DNA from: Novosphingobium capsulatum
GTDB lineage: Bacteria; Pseudomonadota; Alphaproteobacteria; Sphingomonadales; Sphingomonadaceae
Direction of reading: 5' to 3'
DNA length: 49,313 nucleotides
NCBI GenBank assembly: GCA_015661825.1
Contig: DQVI01000219.1
Coordinates: 1 to 49,313, forward strand
Below are positions 33,843 through 45,003 of this stretch, one piece after another. The position numbers and the translations under genes are program-made. A model generated the notes under the pieces. That model was not told the origin of the DNA. It ran no database searches and worked only from the letters and a program-made list of their open reading frames with translations. Position 1 is the stretch's first letter, and each line of letters begins with the position of its first letter.

Positions 33843-33885
33843 CCGGAATTGGCCAATGCCCAATTCCGGCCAATGCCCAATTCCG
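33843..33885 (-). repeat. Hairpin with 17-bp tandem unit after sufA
   Basis: CCGGAATTGG (33843-33852) pairs exactly with CCAATTCCGG (33860-33869). The unit GGCCAATGCCCAATTCCG occurs twice with a 17-base period (33851-33868 and 33868-33885). It lies 13 bases past the sufA stop and is a candidate 3' end of the suf transcript, though no T-run follows. Confidence 0.5.
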
Positions 33886-33898
33886 TCTGGCCCGGTTT

Positions 33899-34261
33899 TC
33901 AGACGGTGAAGCTCTCGCCGCAGCCGCAACTGCCCTTGGCATTGGGGTTCTGGAACACGAAACCGGCCTGGAAGTCGTCTTCCACCCAGTCCATCGTGCT
34001 GCCCACGAGGTAGAGCACCGAGGCCCCGTCGATGAAGAACGTGCCGCCCGGCGTCTCGATCTTCTCGTCCATCGGGTTGGCCGCATCGACATAGTCGACC
34101 GAATAGGCCAGCCCCGAGCAGCCCCGGCGCGGGGTCGAGAGCTTGACCCCGATGGCCCCTTCAGGCGCGCTCGCCATCAGGGTGGCGATGCGGTTTTCCG
34201 CCGAGGGGGTGAGGATCACCGCGGCGGGGCGCGCGCGGGTGCGGGTGGTGGTTGCGGTCAT
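33899..34261 (-). CDS. sufA: A-type Fe-S carrier protein (SufA/IscA)
   Basis: A 120-residue protein with the three conserved cysteines C48 (RRGCSGLAY), C112 and C114 (GSCGCGESFTV). It carries [2Fe-2S] or [4Fe-4S] clusters to target proteins. The first 14 residues are a basic, Ala/Thr-rich extension. It is the last gene of the suf operon, 3 bases after sufT. The name SufA is by context; IscA- or ErpA-type carriers look the same. Confidence 0.93.
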   Translation of the reverse strand: MTATTTRTRARPAAVILTPSAENRIATLMASAPEGAIGVKLSTPRRGCSGLAYSVDYVDAANPMDEKIETPGGTFFIDGASVLYLVGSTMDWVEDDFQAGFVFQNPNAKGSCGCGESFTV

Positions 34262-34264
34262 GGC

Positions 34265-34747
34265 TCAGAGCATCCCGAGTTCGAGCTTGGCATCATCGCT
34301 CATCTTCTGAGGGTCCCACGGCGGATCCCAGACGAGGCTGACTTCGGCATCGCGCACGCCGGGCACCGCGCCCACGCGCAGTTCGACTTCGCCCGGCATC
34401 GATTCGGCCACCGGGCAATGCGGGGTGGTCAGCGTCATCGTCACGGCGACATGGCCGTCCGCGCTCACGTCGACGCCATAGATCAGCCCGAGGTCGTAGA
34501 TATTGACCGGGATTTCGGGGTCGAAGATGTCGCGCAGGGCGGCGATCACGCCTTCGTAGATTTCCCCGCCCGGCGCGCCGGGGTCCTGCCCCTGCGGCTT
34601 TTCGGCGAGGAAGCCCGAGAGGTAGTCGCGCTGGCGCGGGGCTTCGGGTTCATCCTTGGGCTCGGGAATGTCGTCGACATGGGCGCGGCGGGGGGCTGCG
34701 ACCGCATCGACTTCTTCGACAGTAAAGCGGGGGGTATCGGCCGTCAT
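34265..34747 (-). CDS. sufT: SUF-associated MIP18/DUF59 protein SufT
   Basis: A 160-residue protein with an acidic, disordered N-terminus (about 1-60). The MIP18/DUF59 domain (about 64-160) has IFDPEIPVNIYDLGLIYGV, LTTPHCPVAESMPGEVE with a conserved Cys, and VSLVWDPPWDPQKMS. SufT homologues help Fe-S cluster maturation under iron demand. The ATG overlaps the sufS stop by 4 bases, and sufA starts 3 bases after it. Confidence 0.94.
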   Translation of the reverse strand: MTADTPRFTVEEVDAVAAPRRAHVDDIPEPKDEPEAPRQRDYLSGFLAEKPQGQDPGAPGGEIYEGVIAALRDIFDPEIPVNIYDLGLIYGVDVSADGHVAVTMTLTTPHCPVAESMPGEVELRVGAVPGVRDAEVSLVWDPPWDPQKMSDDAKLELGML

Positions 34748-35964
34748 CCGAAGATCCTCAAGGTTCGCTCGATGCCGCGCACGAGGGCGGCGACATCGCT
34801 TTCATCGCTGTAGATGCCAAAGCTGGCACGCGCCGTGGCGGGCACGCCCAGATGCTCCATCAGGGGCTGGGCGCAGTGGTGCCCGGCGCGGATGGCCACG
34901 CCTTCCTCGTCCAGAATCGTGCCCAGATCGTGGGGGTGGACCCCTTCGAGGGTGAAGCTGACGATCCCTGCGGCATCTTCCGGCCCGAACAGGCGCACCG
35001 CGTTGAACGACCGCAGCGCCTCGCGCGTGGTGCGCACGAGCGCGGTTTCGTGGGCATGGATCGCAGGCAAGCCAATGGCCTGCACATAATCGACCGCCAC
35101 GCCAAGGCCGATGGCCTCGACAATGGCCGGGGTGCCCGCCTCGAACCGCTGGGGCGCGGGGGCGAAGGTCGTGCGCTCGAACGTCACGCGGTCGATCATC
35201 GCGCCGCCGCCCTGCCACGGGGGCATCGCGTCGAGGATGTCGGCCTTGGCATAGAGCGCGCCGATGCCGGTCGGCCCATAGAGCTTGTGGCCCGAGAACA
35301 CGTAGAAATCGACGTCGAGCGCCTTCATGTCGAGCGCGAGGCGGGGAACTGCCTGACAGCCGTCGATCAGGATCTTCGCGCCCACGCCATGGGCCAGCGC
35401 GACCGCGCGCGGCGCATCGAGCACCGAGCCGAGCACGTTCGAGACATGGCCGAAGGCGACCAGCTTGTGCGCCGGGGTCAGGATGCGCTCTGCCGCGTCG
35501 AGGTCGATCCGGCCATCGGCGGTCAGCGGGCAGACATCGATTTCGATGCCCGTCCGCTCGCGCAGCAATTGCCAGGGCACGATGTTCGAATGGTGTTCGA
35601 GGGTCGAGAGCAGCACGCGGTCACCGGCCTTGAGATTGGCCAGACCCCAGGTCTGCGCGACGAGGTTGATCGCCTCGGTCGCGCCGCGCGTGAACACGAT
35701 TTCGCCCTCATTGGCGCCGATCAGGCCCGCGACCTTGCGGCGCGCAGCCTCGAAGGCCAGCGTCATCTCTGCCGAGCGGGTGTAGACGCCGCGATGGACG
35801 GTAGCGTAGTCGACCCCGATGGCGCGGGTGACCGCGTCGATCACCGCCTGCGGCTTCTGCGCGGTGGCGCCGGTGTCGAGATAGTGCCAGCGCGTGCCGT
35901 CCGCGCCGGTGATTCCCGGCCAGTCGGCAGCAGCGGTCAGCGGGGCGAGTTGCGTTTCGCTCAC
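34744..35964 (-). CDS. sufS: Cysteine desulfurase SufS
   Basis: A 406-residue PLP enzyme that takes sulfur from cysteine for cluster assembly. The PLP-binding K227 is in FSGHKLYGPTGIG, and the persulfide cysteine is C364 in RAGHHCAQPLM. The start is GTG at 35964 (VSETQLAPL), overlapping the sufD stop as GTGA; the open frame continues upstream through sufD without homology. SufS normally needs SufE or SufU to accept sulfur, and neither is in this window. Confidence 0.95.
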   Translation of the reverse strand: MSETQLAPLTAAADWPGITGADGTRWHYLDTGATAQKPQAVIDAVTRAIGVDYATVHRGVYTRSAEMTLAFEAARRKVAGLIGANEGEIVFTRGATEAINLVAQTWGLANLKAGDRVLLSTLEHHSNIVPWQLLRERTGIEIDVCPLTADGRIDLDAAERILTPAHKLVAFGHVSNVLGSVLDAPRAVALAHGVGAKILIDGCQAVPRLALDMKALDVDFYVFSGHKLYGPTGIGALYAKADILDAMPPWQGGGAMIDRVTFERTTFAPAPQRFEAGTPAIVEAIGLGVAVDYVQAIGLPAIHAHETALVRTTREALRSFNAVRLFGPEDAAGIVSFTLEGVHPHDLGTILDEEGVAIRAGHHCAQPLMEHLGVPATARASFGIYSDESDVAALVRGIERTLRIFG

Positions 35965-36694
35965 AGCAGGTCCCCCAGCGCCTGAAGCGCGGCCTGGGTC
36001 AGCACGTCCTCTTCGGGCGCATCGACGAAAGCCTGTGCGATGAAGGCCTGAAGCATCAGCTTCTTGGCTTCTGCCGGGGGCAGCCCGCGCGATTCGAGAT
36101 AGAACAGGCCCATCGCGTCGAGTTCGCCCACCGCGCAGCCATGCGCGCACTTGACGTCATCGGCATAGATTTCCAGCTCGGGCCGGGCATTGGCCGTCGC
36201 CGTGCGGTCGAGCAGCATGGCGCGGATCGACTGTTCGCCATCGGTGCCCACGGCCCCGCGATCGACGACCACGCGGCCCAGATAGGTGCCCGTGGCGTGC
36301 CCGGCGAGGACCGAGCGGACGACCTGGCTCGACACCGCATCGGGCTCTGCATGGACGACTTCGGTGACGATCTCGGCGGTCTGTTCGCCGCCTGCCAGTT
36401 GCGCGGCGCCCAGATGGAAGCGCGCGCCCCTGGCCAGCCGCACCTTGACCGCGATGCGGCCATAGGCGCGCCCGGCGTTGAGCAGGCGCAAGTCGAAGCT
36501 GGCGCCCGGTTCCAGTTCGATCACCAGATCGCGCGCAGCCGGGCACTGTTCAGCCAGCACGACCGAGAGGCTCTCGCTCTGGCCGGCCGCCACCCGCACG
36601 GTCTGTGTGGGCAGCGGCCAGAGCGTGGCGAGCGCGGCCAGATCGGCATAGCGAAATGCCTCGTCTGCGCGTGTGGGAAGGAGCGCCGCCGTGG

Positions 36695-36698
<4 letters not shown>
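35961..36698 (-). CDS. sufD: Fe-S assembly scaffold subunit SufD
   Basis: A 245-residue member of the SufBD family, short compared with E. coli SufD (423), as is common in sphingomonads. The beta-helical core has ANARPELEIYADDVKCAHGCAVGELD, the family signature with the conserved Cys and His, followed by LFYLESRGLPPAEAKKLM. It joins SufB and SufC in the SufBC2D scaffold. Starts with GTG at 36698, overlapping the sufC stop (GTGA). Confidence 0.94.
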
Positions 36699-37435
<737 letters not shown>

Positions 37436-37531
37436 GGCAGTTCCCGGTCGAGCAAGGGGCAAGAAAAGCGGCGCGGTCTTCACCGTGAAGCGCGCGCCCG
37501 GATGGGGTGGCAGCAGGGGGTGTCGGCACAA

Positions 37532-39036
<1,505 letters not shown>

Positions 39037-39040
<4 letters not shown>

Positions 39041-39528
39041 GCAGGCAACTCGGCAGGTACGGGGGCGACCATCGCGGCAGCCCCGGGAGAGGAGACGGGG
39101 GTAGAGGATGTGGGGCGGGCAAGCTGGACCAGCGACACCCCGGACAGAGCGCCCCGCAAGGCAGCGTCCACCGCAGGCCAGTGTGGCCGGACCGAACAGG
39201 CACCCTCAAGCGTGCAATCGCCGCGCCCCTGCCCGCTGCATGCGGCCATGGCAATCGGGCCTTCCACAGCTTCGATGATGTCCGCGAGGCTGATCGCGGC
39301 GGCGGGCCGGGCGAGCTTGAGCCCGCCGCGCGCCCCGCGCACCGACTTGAGCAGCCCGGCGGCCGACATCTTGCTGACCAGCTTCTGGACAGTGGGGGCC
39401 GGAAGGCCGGTTTCGTGGGCGAGCTGCTGGGCCGAAAGCAGGGAACGGTCGGCGCGATGGCAGCCGCAATGGCGCGCCGCCGCGCACATCATCACCACCG
39501 CATAGTCTGCCATGCTCGACAATCGCAT
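39037..39528 (-). CDS. Rrf2-family Fe-S-sensing regulator of the suf operon
   Basis: A 163-residue winged-helix repressor starting [15 protein letters not shown]. The recognition helix region is [33 protein letters not shown]. Three cysteines in [17 protein letters not shown] match the Rrf2/IscR cluster-binding pattern (C-x7-C-x5-C), so it probably senses Fe-S status and controls this operon. A TTG at 39564 could add 12 residues, but the ATG at 39528 gives the family start. The Ala/Pro-rich tail (about 135-163) is not conserved. Confidence 0.9.
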
Positions 39529-39620
39529 CGCACCGCTCGCGCCATGAACCAAGGGAACGGTCAAATCAGACCGAATCGTTCCGGTTATCTAGGCGCGTGC
39601 CTTCGCACTTGCAAGGCGCG

Positions 39621-39668
39621 CTTTTGGCCTCAGATTCGAAAGCCGTTTTTTCGATTCCAGGCCAAAAG
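39621..39668. promoter_or_regulatory. Hairpin in the rrf2 / hydroxylase divergent region
   Basis: CTTTTGGCCT (39621-39630) and AGGCCAAAAG (39659-39668) are perfect complements; between them ATTCGAAA and TTTCGAT can extend the stem after a small internal loop. It lies between the suf regulator and the fatty-acid hydroxylase start at 39721. An operator, 5'-UTR element or terminator cannot be distinguished. Confidence 0.5.
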
Positions 39669-39720
39669 GACTGGCCAAAAAAGCTGGGAAGCGCGGGCAA
39701 GGCTTGGCATAGCCCCTGTC

Positions 39721-40443
39721 ATGTCTGTTCTGGCTGAACCGCTGGTTTCCGCTGTCGCGATGACGGTCATCGTCGCGGTGCGCTATCTGGCCGCGAGCGG
39801 AATTTTTGCCTGGCTCACCGCGCGCAGGTCACCACGTGCCATGCGCATTCCGTCCGGCCAGATTCGGCGCGAGATCGGATGGAGTCTGGTCGCCAGCGTG
39901 ATCTATGGCCTTCCTGCCGGGGTCATCGCCTGGGGCTGGCAGGCCCATGGCTGGACGCGCATCTATCACGATCCCCATGACTGGCCGCTGTGGTGGATGC
40001 CGGTTTCTGTGCTGGTCTATCTGCTGCTCCACGATGCCTGGTTCTACTGGACACACCGCTGGATGCACCGCCCGCGCGTGTTCCGCGCGATCCATGCGAT
40101 CCACCATGCCAGCCGCCCGCCCACGGCCTGGGCGGCGATGAGCTTTCACCCGGTCGAGGCGGCGATCGTCGGGCTGTTCATCCCGGCCCTCGTCTTTATC
40201 GTGCCGATTCAGGCGGGGATGCTGGCGCTCGTGCTGGTGATCATGACGGTCATGGGGGTGACCAACCACATGGGCTGGGAAATCTTCCCGCGCGCGCTGG
40301 TGCAGGGCCGCGCGGGGCGCTGGCTGATCACCGCCAGTCATCACGACCTTCACCACGCCCGCTATGCCTGCAACTATGGCCTCTATTTCCGCCACTGGGA
40401 CCGCTGGTGCGGCACCGATGCCGGGCTGACGCGCGATTTCTGA
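39721..40443 (+). CDS. Fatty-acid hydroxylase / sterol desaturase family protein
   Basis: A 240-residue integral membrane diiron enzyme. The histidine clusters are HDAWFYWTHRWMH (HX3-8H plus HX2-3H type), HAIHH, and HHDLHH near the C-terminus. Candidate roles are carotenoid hydroxylation, 2-hydroxylation of sphingolipid fatty acids, or lipid desaturation, and the family alone does not decide. Four to five transmembrane segments are visible. ATG at 39721 follows a gap of about 190 bases from the divergent regulator. It is convergent with the CNT gene with only 9 bases between stops. Confidence 0.9.
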   Translation: MSVLAEPLVSAVAMTVIVAVRYLAASGIFAWLTARRSPRAMRIPSGQIRREIGWSLVASVIYGLPAGVIAWGWQAHGWTRIYHDPHDWPLWWMPVSVLVYLLLHDAWFYWTHRWMHRPRVFRAIHAIHHASRPPTAWAAMSFHPVEAAIVGLFIPALVFIVPIQAGMLALVLVIMTVMGVTNHMGWEIFPRALVQGRAGRWLITASHHDLHHARYACNYGLYFRHWDRWCGTDAGLTRDF

Positions 40444-40452
40444 AAAAAACTG

Positions 40453-41730
40453 TCAGAGCGAGAGGAACAGGCCTGCCAGTGCCGCGCTCATCAGGTTCGA
40501 GAGGGCGCCTGCGCACAGGGCCTTCAGGCCCAGCCGGGCGATCACCGGGCGCTGGTTGGGGGCAAGGCCCCCGGCAACCGCCATCTGGATCGCGATCGAC
40601 GAGAAATTGGCAAAGCCGCACAGCGCGAACGTGACCAGCGCCACGGTATGCGCCGAAAGCGTCTTTGCCTGCTGGAGGTCGATGAAGCCGACGAATTCGT
40701 TGAGCACGATCTTGGTGCCGAACAGGCCGCCCGCAGTCAGCGCCTCGTTCCAGTCGGGCGCGCCCAGCAGCAGGAACAGCGGGGCGAAGACCGGCGCGAG
40801 GATCTGCTGGAACGTGAGCCCCGGATGGCCGACCTGCCCGCCGATCCAGCCCAGAATGCCATTGGCCAGCGCGATCAGCGCGACGAAGGCCAGCAGCATG
40901 GCCCCCACCGCGACCGCCAGCCTGACCCCGGTCTGCGCCCCTTGCGCGGCGGCCATGATCAGGTTGGCCGGGCGCTGTTCTTCGGGGGTATCTTCCAGCT
41001 CGGGCTTTACGTGGGGGTTGGTGATCTGCGCGTGCGGGTCATTGTGGTCGAGCACGGGCAGGTCGATCACATGGGGCATGTCGGGCATGATCAGCTTGGC
41101 CATCAGCACGCCGCCGGGCGCCGACATGAAGGCGGCGGCCACCAGATAGTCGATCCGCACGCCCAGCCCGGCATAGGCAGCCAGGATCGTGCCCGCCACG
41201 CCTGCCATGCCCACGCTCATCACCGCAAAGATCTGCGCGGGTGTCAGCGAAGCCAGATAGGGCCGGATCACCAGCGGCGATTCGCTCTGCCCGACGAAGA
41301 TGTTGGCCGCCGCGCACAGCGATTCCACCCGGCTGATCCCGGTGATCTTTTCCAGCGCCCCGCCGATCCAGCGGATCACCAGTTGCATCACGCCCAGATA
41401 ATAGAGGATCGAGATCAGCGCCGCGAAGAAGATGATGGGGGGCAGCACCGCGATGGCCACGCTCTTGCCGCCCATGTCGGGCCGGGCCAGATTGCCGAAC
41501 ACGAATTCGACCCCGGCGCGCGAATAGGACAGCAGCGTCTCGACCGCATGGGCGGCCCCCTGAAGCGCGGCCTTGCCCGGCGGGAAGCTGAGCACGAGGG
41601 CGGCAAACCCGGCCTGGAGCGCGAAAGCGGGCACGACCACCCGCAAGCGAATCGCGCGGCGATTGGACGAGAGCAGGAACGCCAGGGCAAAGAGCAGCGC
41701 CATGCCACCCAGACTGGAAAGGATATGCAT
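40453..41730 (-). CDS. Concentrative nucleoside transporter (CNT/NupC family)
   Basis: A 425-residue inner-membrane symporter for nucleosides. It has the motif NIFVGQSESPLVIRPYL in HP1 and TKIVLNEFVGFIDL in HP2, both substrate-binding signatures of CNT proteins, with about ten membrane segments. ATG at 41730 (MHILSSLGG) is preferred; the frame is open for 50 codons upstream with low-hydrophobicity sequence. It is divergent from argB. Confidence 0.94.
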   Translation of the reverse strand: MHILSSLGGMALLFALAFLLSSNRRAIRLRVVVPAFALQAGFAALVLSFPPGKAALQGAAHAVETLLSYSRAGVEFVFGNLARPDMGGKSVAIAVLPPIIFFAALISILYYLGVMQLVIRWIGGALEKITGISRVESLCAAANIFVGQSESPLVIRPYLASLTPAQIFAVMSVGMAGVAGTILAAYAGLGVRIDYLVAAAFMSAPGGVLMAKLIMPDMPHVIDLPVLDHNDPHAQITNPHVKPELEDTPEEQRPANLIMAAAQGAQTGVRLAVAVGAMLLAFVALIALANGILGWIGGQVGHPGLTFQQILAPVFAPLFLLLGAPDWNEALTAGGLFGTKIVLNEFVGFIDLQQAKTLSAHTVALVTFALCGFANFSSIAIQMAVAGGLAPNQRPVIARLGLKALCAGALSNLMSAALAGLFLSL

Positions 41731-41926
41731 GGCGGGAAGGCCAACTCCGCTGTTTTGAAGGTCCGAACACGCGTTCCTAGCCGGGTTTGGGGCCGGGACA
41801 AAAGCGGGGATGCGCCGTTTCCTGCAAAAAATTGCAACCGGGACCCGCAACCGGGGCCCGCAAGGGGGCCCGTGACGCATTATTCACTTCAATTTCACGT
41901 CAGGGGGGCTAAGGCGCTTGTCCATC

Positions 41927-42841
41927 ATGGCCACCAATATCGACCAGACCGACTCCTATCGCACCAGCATGCTCGCCAAGGCGGAAACGCTGACCGAGGC
42001 GCTGCCCTATCTCCAGCGCTATGCGGGGAAGACTTTCGTGGTCAAATATGGCGGCCACGCCATGGGCGACCCCGAAGCCGCGCACGATTTTGCCGAGGAT
42101 ATCGTGCTGCTCAAGGCGGTGGGCATCAATCCGGTGGTCGTCCACGGCGGGGGCCCCCAGATCGGCGCCATGCTCAAGAAGCTGGGCGTGGAATCGAGCT
42201 TCGTCGACGGCTTGCGCGTGACCGATGCGGCCACCGCCGAAGTCGCCGAGATGGTCCTTTCGGGCAAGATCAACAAGGAACTGGTCGGCTGGATCGCGGG
42301 TGCGGGCGGCAAGGCCATCGGCATCTCGGGCAAGGACGCCGGGCTGGTCACGGCCACCAAGGTCGAGCGCACGACCAAGGATCCGGGCAGCAATATCGAA
42401 CGCGCGGTCGATCTGGGCTTCGTGGGCGAGCCGACCGAAATCGACCCGACGATCATCCACACCGTGAGCGCGGCGGGGATCATCCCCGTGATCGCCCCCA
42501 TCGGCGTTGGCCGCGACGGCCACACCTACAACATCAATGCCGATACCATGGCGGGTGCCATCGCGGCCAAGCTGGGCGCCTCGCGGCTGTTCCTGCTGAC
42601 CGACGTGCCGGGCGTGCTCGACAAGAACAAGCGCCTGCTGACCGACCTGACCCCGGAAGACATCGCCGGGCTCACCGCCGATGGCACGATCAGCGGCGGC
42701 ATGATTCCCAAGCTGGAAACCTGCGTCCACGCGGTCGAGGCCGGGTGCGAGGCGGCGGTCGTGCTCGACGGGCGCGTGCCCCATGCGATGCTGCTCGAAA
42801 TCTTCACCGCGCGCGGTGCGGGCACGCTGATCCACCGCTGA
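41927..42841 (+). CDS. argB: Acetylglutamate kinase
   Basis: A 304-residue amino-acid kinase for step two of arginine synthesis. The N-terminus has [11 protein letters not shown], then [13 protein letters not shown], the substrate and ATP loops. [14 protein letters not shown] and the closing GAGTLIHR are typical. Both TTG at 41918 and ATG at 41927 are in frame; ATG is preferred and has a G-rich stretch upstream (about 41902-41914). A lipoprotein gene begins 20 bases after the stop. Confidence 0.96.
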   Translation: MATNIDQTDSYRTSMLAKAETLTEALPYLQRYAGKTFVVKYGGHAMGDPEAAHDFAEDIVLLKAVGINPVVVHGGGPQIGAMLKKLGVESSFVDGLRVTDAATAEVAEMVLSGKINKELVGWIAGAGGKAIGISGKDAGLVTATKVERTTKDPGSNIERAVDLGFVGEPTEIDPTIIHTVSAAGIIPVIAPIGVGRDGHTYNINADTMAGAIAAKLGASRLFLLTDVPGVLDKNKRLLTDLTPEDIAGLTADGTISGGMIPKLETCVHAVEAGCEAAVVLDGRVPHAMLLEIFTARGAGTLIHR

Positions 42842-42860
42842 GAGGCTGGAACCAAAGGCG

Positions 42861-43487
42861 GTGCGGCGCGTGGTAGAGACCATGATCCATGCCCGCCCGC
42901 GCTCCGCTGTCTTGCCGATTCTGGCCATTGCCCAGACCATCGCCCTGCCCATCGCCCTGCCCATCGCCCTGTCGGGGTGCGGGGGGCACGAGGCCGCGCC
43001 GGCCCCCTCCTCCCCCTCGCCCGAGGCGCGTTCGGCGTCCGATGCGGCGGAGATGACCCCGCCACCCTGGCTGGTCTCGCCCGCCTCGCTGGCCGCGCAC
43101 GAGGATGCCCCGGCAGCCGGGGCAAGCGCGCCTGTCCCTTCGGCCTCCCGCGATCCGGCTGTCGTCGCGCGGGCCTGGGCCGATGCGGTCGAACAGCGCG
43201 ACTGGGCGCTGGTGCGCGCTTTCTGGGGCGAGAACGGCACGCGCAGCGGGCTTTCGCAAAAGGCTTTCGCCGCGCGCTGGGGGCAGCTTGTCCAGCCGCG
43301 CGTGACCCTTGAGGCGGGAGAGCAGGAAGGCGCGGCAGGTTCGCTCTACGATACCGTGCCTGTCACGATCATCGACGGCGCCCATCACTATCGCGGGCAG
43401 ATCGTCCTGCGGCGGGCCAACGATGGCCTTGGCGCGAGTGCGGAACAGATGCGCTGGCATATCGAGAGCACCACTTTTCCCTTTTGA
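42861..43487 (+). CDS. Lipoprotein with NTF2-like C-terminal domain
   Basis: A protein of about 208 residues from GTG 42861, or 201 from ATG 42882. The N-terminus ends in a lipobox, IALSGC (Cys about residue 40, or 33 from the ATG). A Pro/Ser/Ala linker follows. The C-terminal 105 residues, starting VVARAWADAVEQRDWALVRAFW, resemble an NTF2/SnoaL-type domain. The function is unknown. The hydrophobic segment is built from a 12-base tandem repeat (42939-42971). It may be co-transcribed with argB. Confidence 0.72.
   Translation: MRRVVETMIHARPRSAVLPILAIAQTIALPIALPIALSGCGGHEAAPAPSSPSPEARSASDAAEMTPPPWLVSPASLAAHEDAPAAGASAPVPSASRDPAVVARAWADAVEQRDWALVRAFWGENGTRSGLSQKAFAARWGQLVQPRVTLEAGEQEGAAGSLYDTVPVTIIDGAHHYRGQIVLRRANDGLGASAEQMRWHIESTTFPF
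42939..42971 (+). repeat. 12-bp tandem repeat in lipoprotein signal peptide
   Basis: ATCGCCCTGCCC is repeated at 42939-42950 and 42951-42962, with a partial third copy to 42971. It encodes an ALPIALPIAL run in the hydrophobic core of the signal peptide. Slippage could lengthen or shorten it by four residues without a frameshift. Confidence 0.9.
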
Positions 43488-43680
43488 GCCCTCCCTTTTG
43501 AACATGAGATTTCCTAATCGGCCTTTCGCCGGTTTTCCCCGCCTGGACCAGCGCCTAAGGGCGGCCCATCGGCGAAACCTGATCGGAACCTGAAAGCGGC
43601 AGGAGGCATGCTCCCGATTGCCCTTCGGGGGTGGCCTGGGGTAAGGCACGGAGGAAACACAGCAGAAACGGCGGGTTTAC

Positions 43681-43980
43681 GTGCTCTACGCTTTAATCGT
43701 CATCATCGGACGGCTGATGGACATCTTCCAGATGGTCATCATCATCCAGATCGTTCTCGGGCTGTTGATCAGCTTCAACGTGGTCAACCTGCACAACGAT
43801 TTCGTGGCGGCGATCTGGCGGGCGCTCAACGTGATCATCGAGCCGTTCCTGCGTCCCATCCGTCGCTTCATGCCCGATACGCGGCCCTTCGATCTTTCGC
43901 CGATGGTGCTGTTGTTCGGCCTTTGGGCAGCGCAGATGCTGCTCATCGGGCTTGGACAGTCGATGGGGGCCCTGGTGTGA
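43681..43980 (+). CDS. YggT family membrane protein
   Basis: A 99-residue protein with two membrane segments. The first (about 3-35) contains [24 protein letters not shown], the second (about 70-95) [21 protein letters not shown]. Between them [19 protein letters not shown] is the YggT signature. It is linked to cell-division and envelope functions in other bacteria. The start is GTG at 43681; the nearest Shine-Dalgarno (GGAGG, about 43651) is too far, so the start is not fully certain. It overlaps folD by 4 bases if folD starts at 43977. Confidence 0.88.
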   Translation: MLYALIVIIGRLMDIFQMVIIIQIVLGLLISFNVVNLHNDFVAAIWRALNVIIEPFLRPIRRFMPDTRPFDLSPMVLLFGLWAAQMLLIGLGQSMGALV

Positions 43981-44915
43981 ATCAAGTTGATGTGAGCGCA
44001 GATGTGATGAATTCCGACGTGAAGTTGGCCGATGTTATCGACGGCAAGGCCTTTGCTGCGGGCCTGCGCGGGCGCATCGCCACGCTGGCAGCCCGGTTTG
44101 AGGCGGAGGCCGGGCGCAAGGCGGGCCTTGCCGTGGTGCTGGTGGGCGAAGACCCGGCCAGCCAGGTCTATGTCCGCTCCAAGGGCAAGAGCACGCTCGA
44201 GGCGGGCATGGCCAGCTTCGAGTACAAGCTCCCCGTCGATACCGACGAGGCCACCCTGCTCGCGCTGGTCGAGCAGCTCAACGCCGATCCGGCGGTCGAC
44301 GGCATCCTCGTCCAGCTTCCCCTGCCCGGCCATCTCGACGAGCAGAAGGTGATCGCCACGATCAGCCCCGACAAGGATGTCGACGGCTTCCATGTCACCA
44401 ATGCCGGGCGCCTTGCGGTCGGCCAGCCCGGCTATGTGCCCTGCACGCCGCTGGGCTGCCTGATGCTGCTCAAGGACAAGCTGGGCAGCCTTTCGGGCCT
44501 CGAAGCGGTGGTGATCGGGCGCTCGAACATCGTGGGCAAGCCGATGGCCCAGCTCCTGCTGGCCGAAAGCTGCACGATCACCGTCGCGCACAGCCGCACG
44601 CGCAACCTGCCCGAGGTGGTCCGTCGCGCCGATATCGTGGTGGCCGCCGTCGGCCGCCCGGAAATGGTCAAGGCCGACTGGATCAAGCCGGGTGCGACCG
44701 TGATCGACGTGGGCATCAACCGCGTGCCGGGCGCCGTGGAAGGCAAGACGCGGCTGGTCGGCGATGTCGCCTATGAAGACGTCCGCCATGTCGCCGGGGC
44801 GATCACCCCGGTTCCGGGCGGCGTGGGGCCGATGACCATCGCGGTCCTGCTGCGCAATGCGCTGGTGGCTGCCTACCGTCATGCCGGGCTGGAACTGGCG
44901 CCCGACGCGATCTGA
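43977..44915 (+). CDS. folD: Methylenetetrahydrofolate dehydrogenase / cyclohydrolase
   Basis: A bifunctional one-carbon enzyme of 312 residues from GTG 43977, which overlaps the YggT stop (GTGTGA) and has GGGGG seven bases upstream. An ATG at 44007 would give 302 residues. Features are [14 protein letters not shown] with the catalytic Lys, [13 protein letters not shown], and [17 protein letters not shown] with the NADP site, then [15 protein letters not shown]. It supplies 10-formyl-THF, used by PurH encoded elsewhere in this window. Confidence 0.95.
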   Translation: MNQVDVSADVMNSDVKLADVIDGKAFAAGLRGRIATLAARFEAEAGRKAGLAVVLVGEDPASQVYVRSKGKSTLEAGMASFEYKLPVDTDEATLLALVEQLNADPAVDGILVQLPLPGHLDEQKVIATISPDKDVDGFHVTNAGRLAVGQPGYVPCTPLGCLMLLKDKLGSLSGLEAVVIGRSNIVGKPMAQLLLAESCTITVAHSRTRNLPEVVRRADIVVAAVGRPEMVKADWIKPGATVIDVGINRVPGAVEGKTRLVGDVAYEDVRHVAGAITPVPGGVGPMTIAVLLRNALVAAYRHAGLELAPDAI

Positions 44916-44950
44916 ATGATGGGCTGAATTTTTGCCCGGTCCCGTTGCGG

Positions 44951-44976
44951 GGCCGGGCAAGAGCGCGCTTGCCCGG
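44951..44976 (+). terminator. Hairpin after folD
   Basis: GCCGGGCAAG (44951-44960) pairs exactly with CTTGCCCGGC (44967-44976), 36 bases after the folD stop. There is no T-run, so the call as a terminator is tentative. An overlapping imperfect hairpin (44933-44957) offers an alternative fold. Confidence 0.45.
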
Positions 44977-45003
44977 CCCGGTCCATGCGATAGAACGGGC
45001 GCC

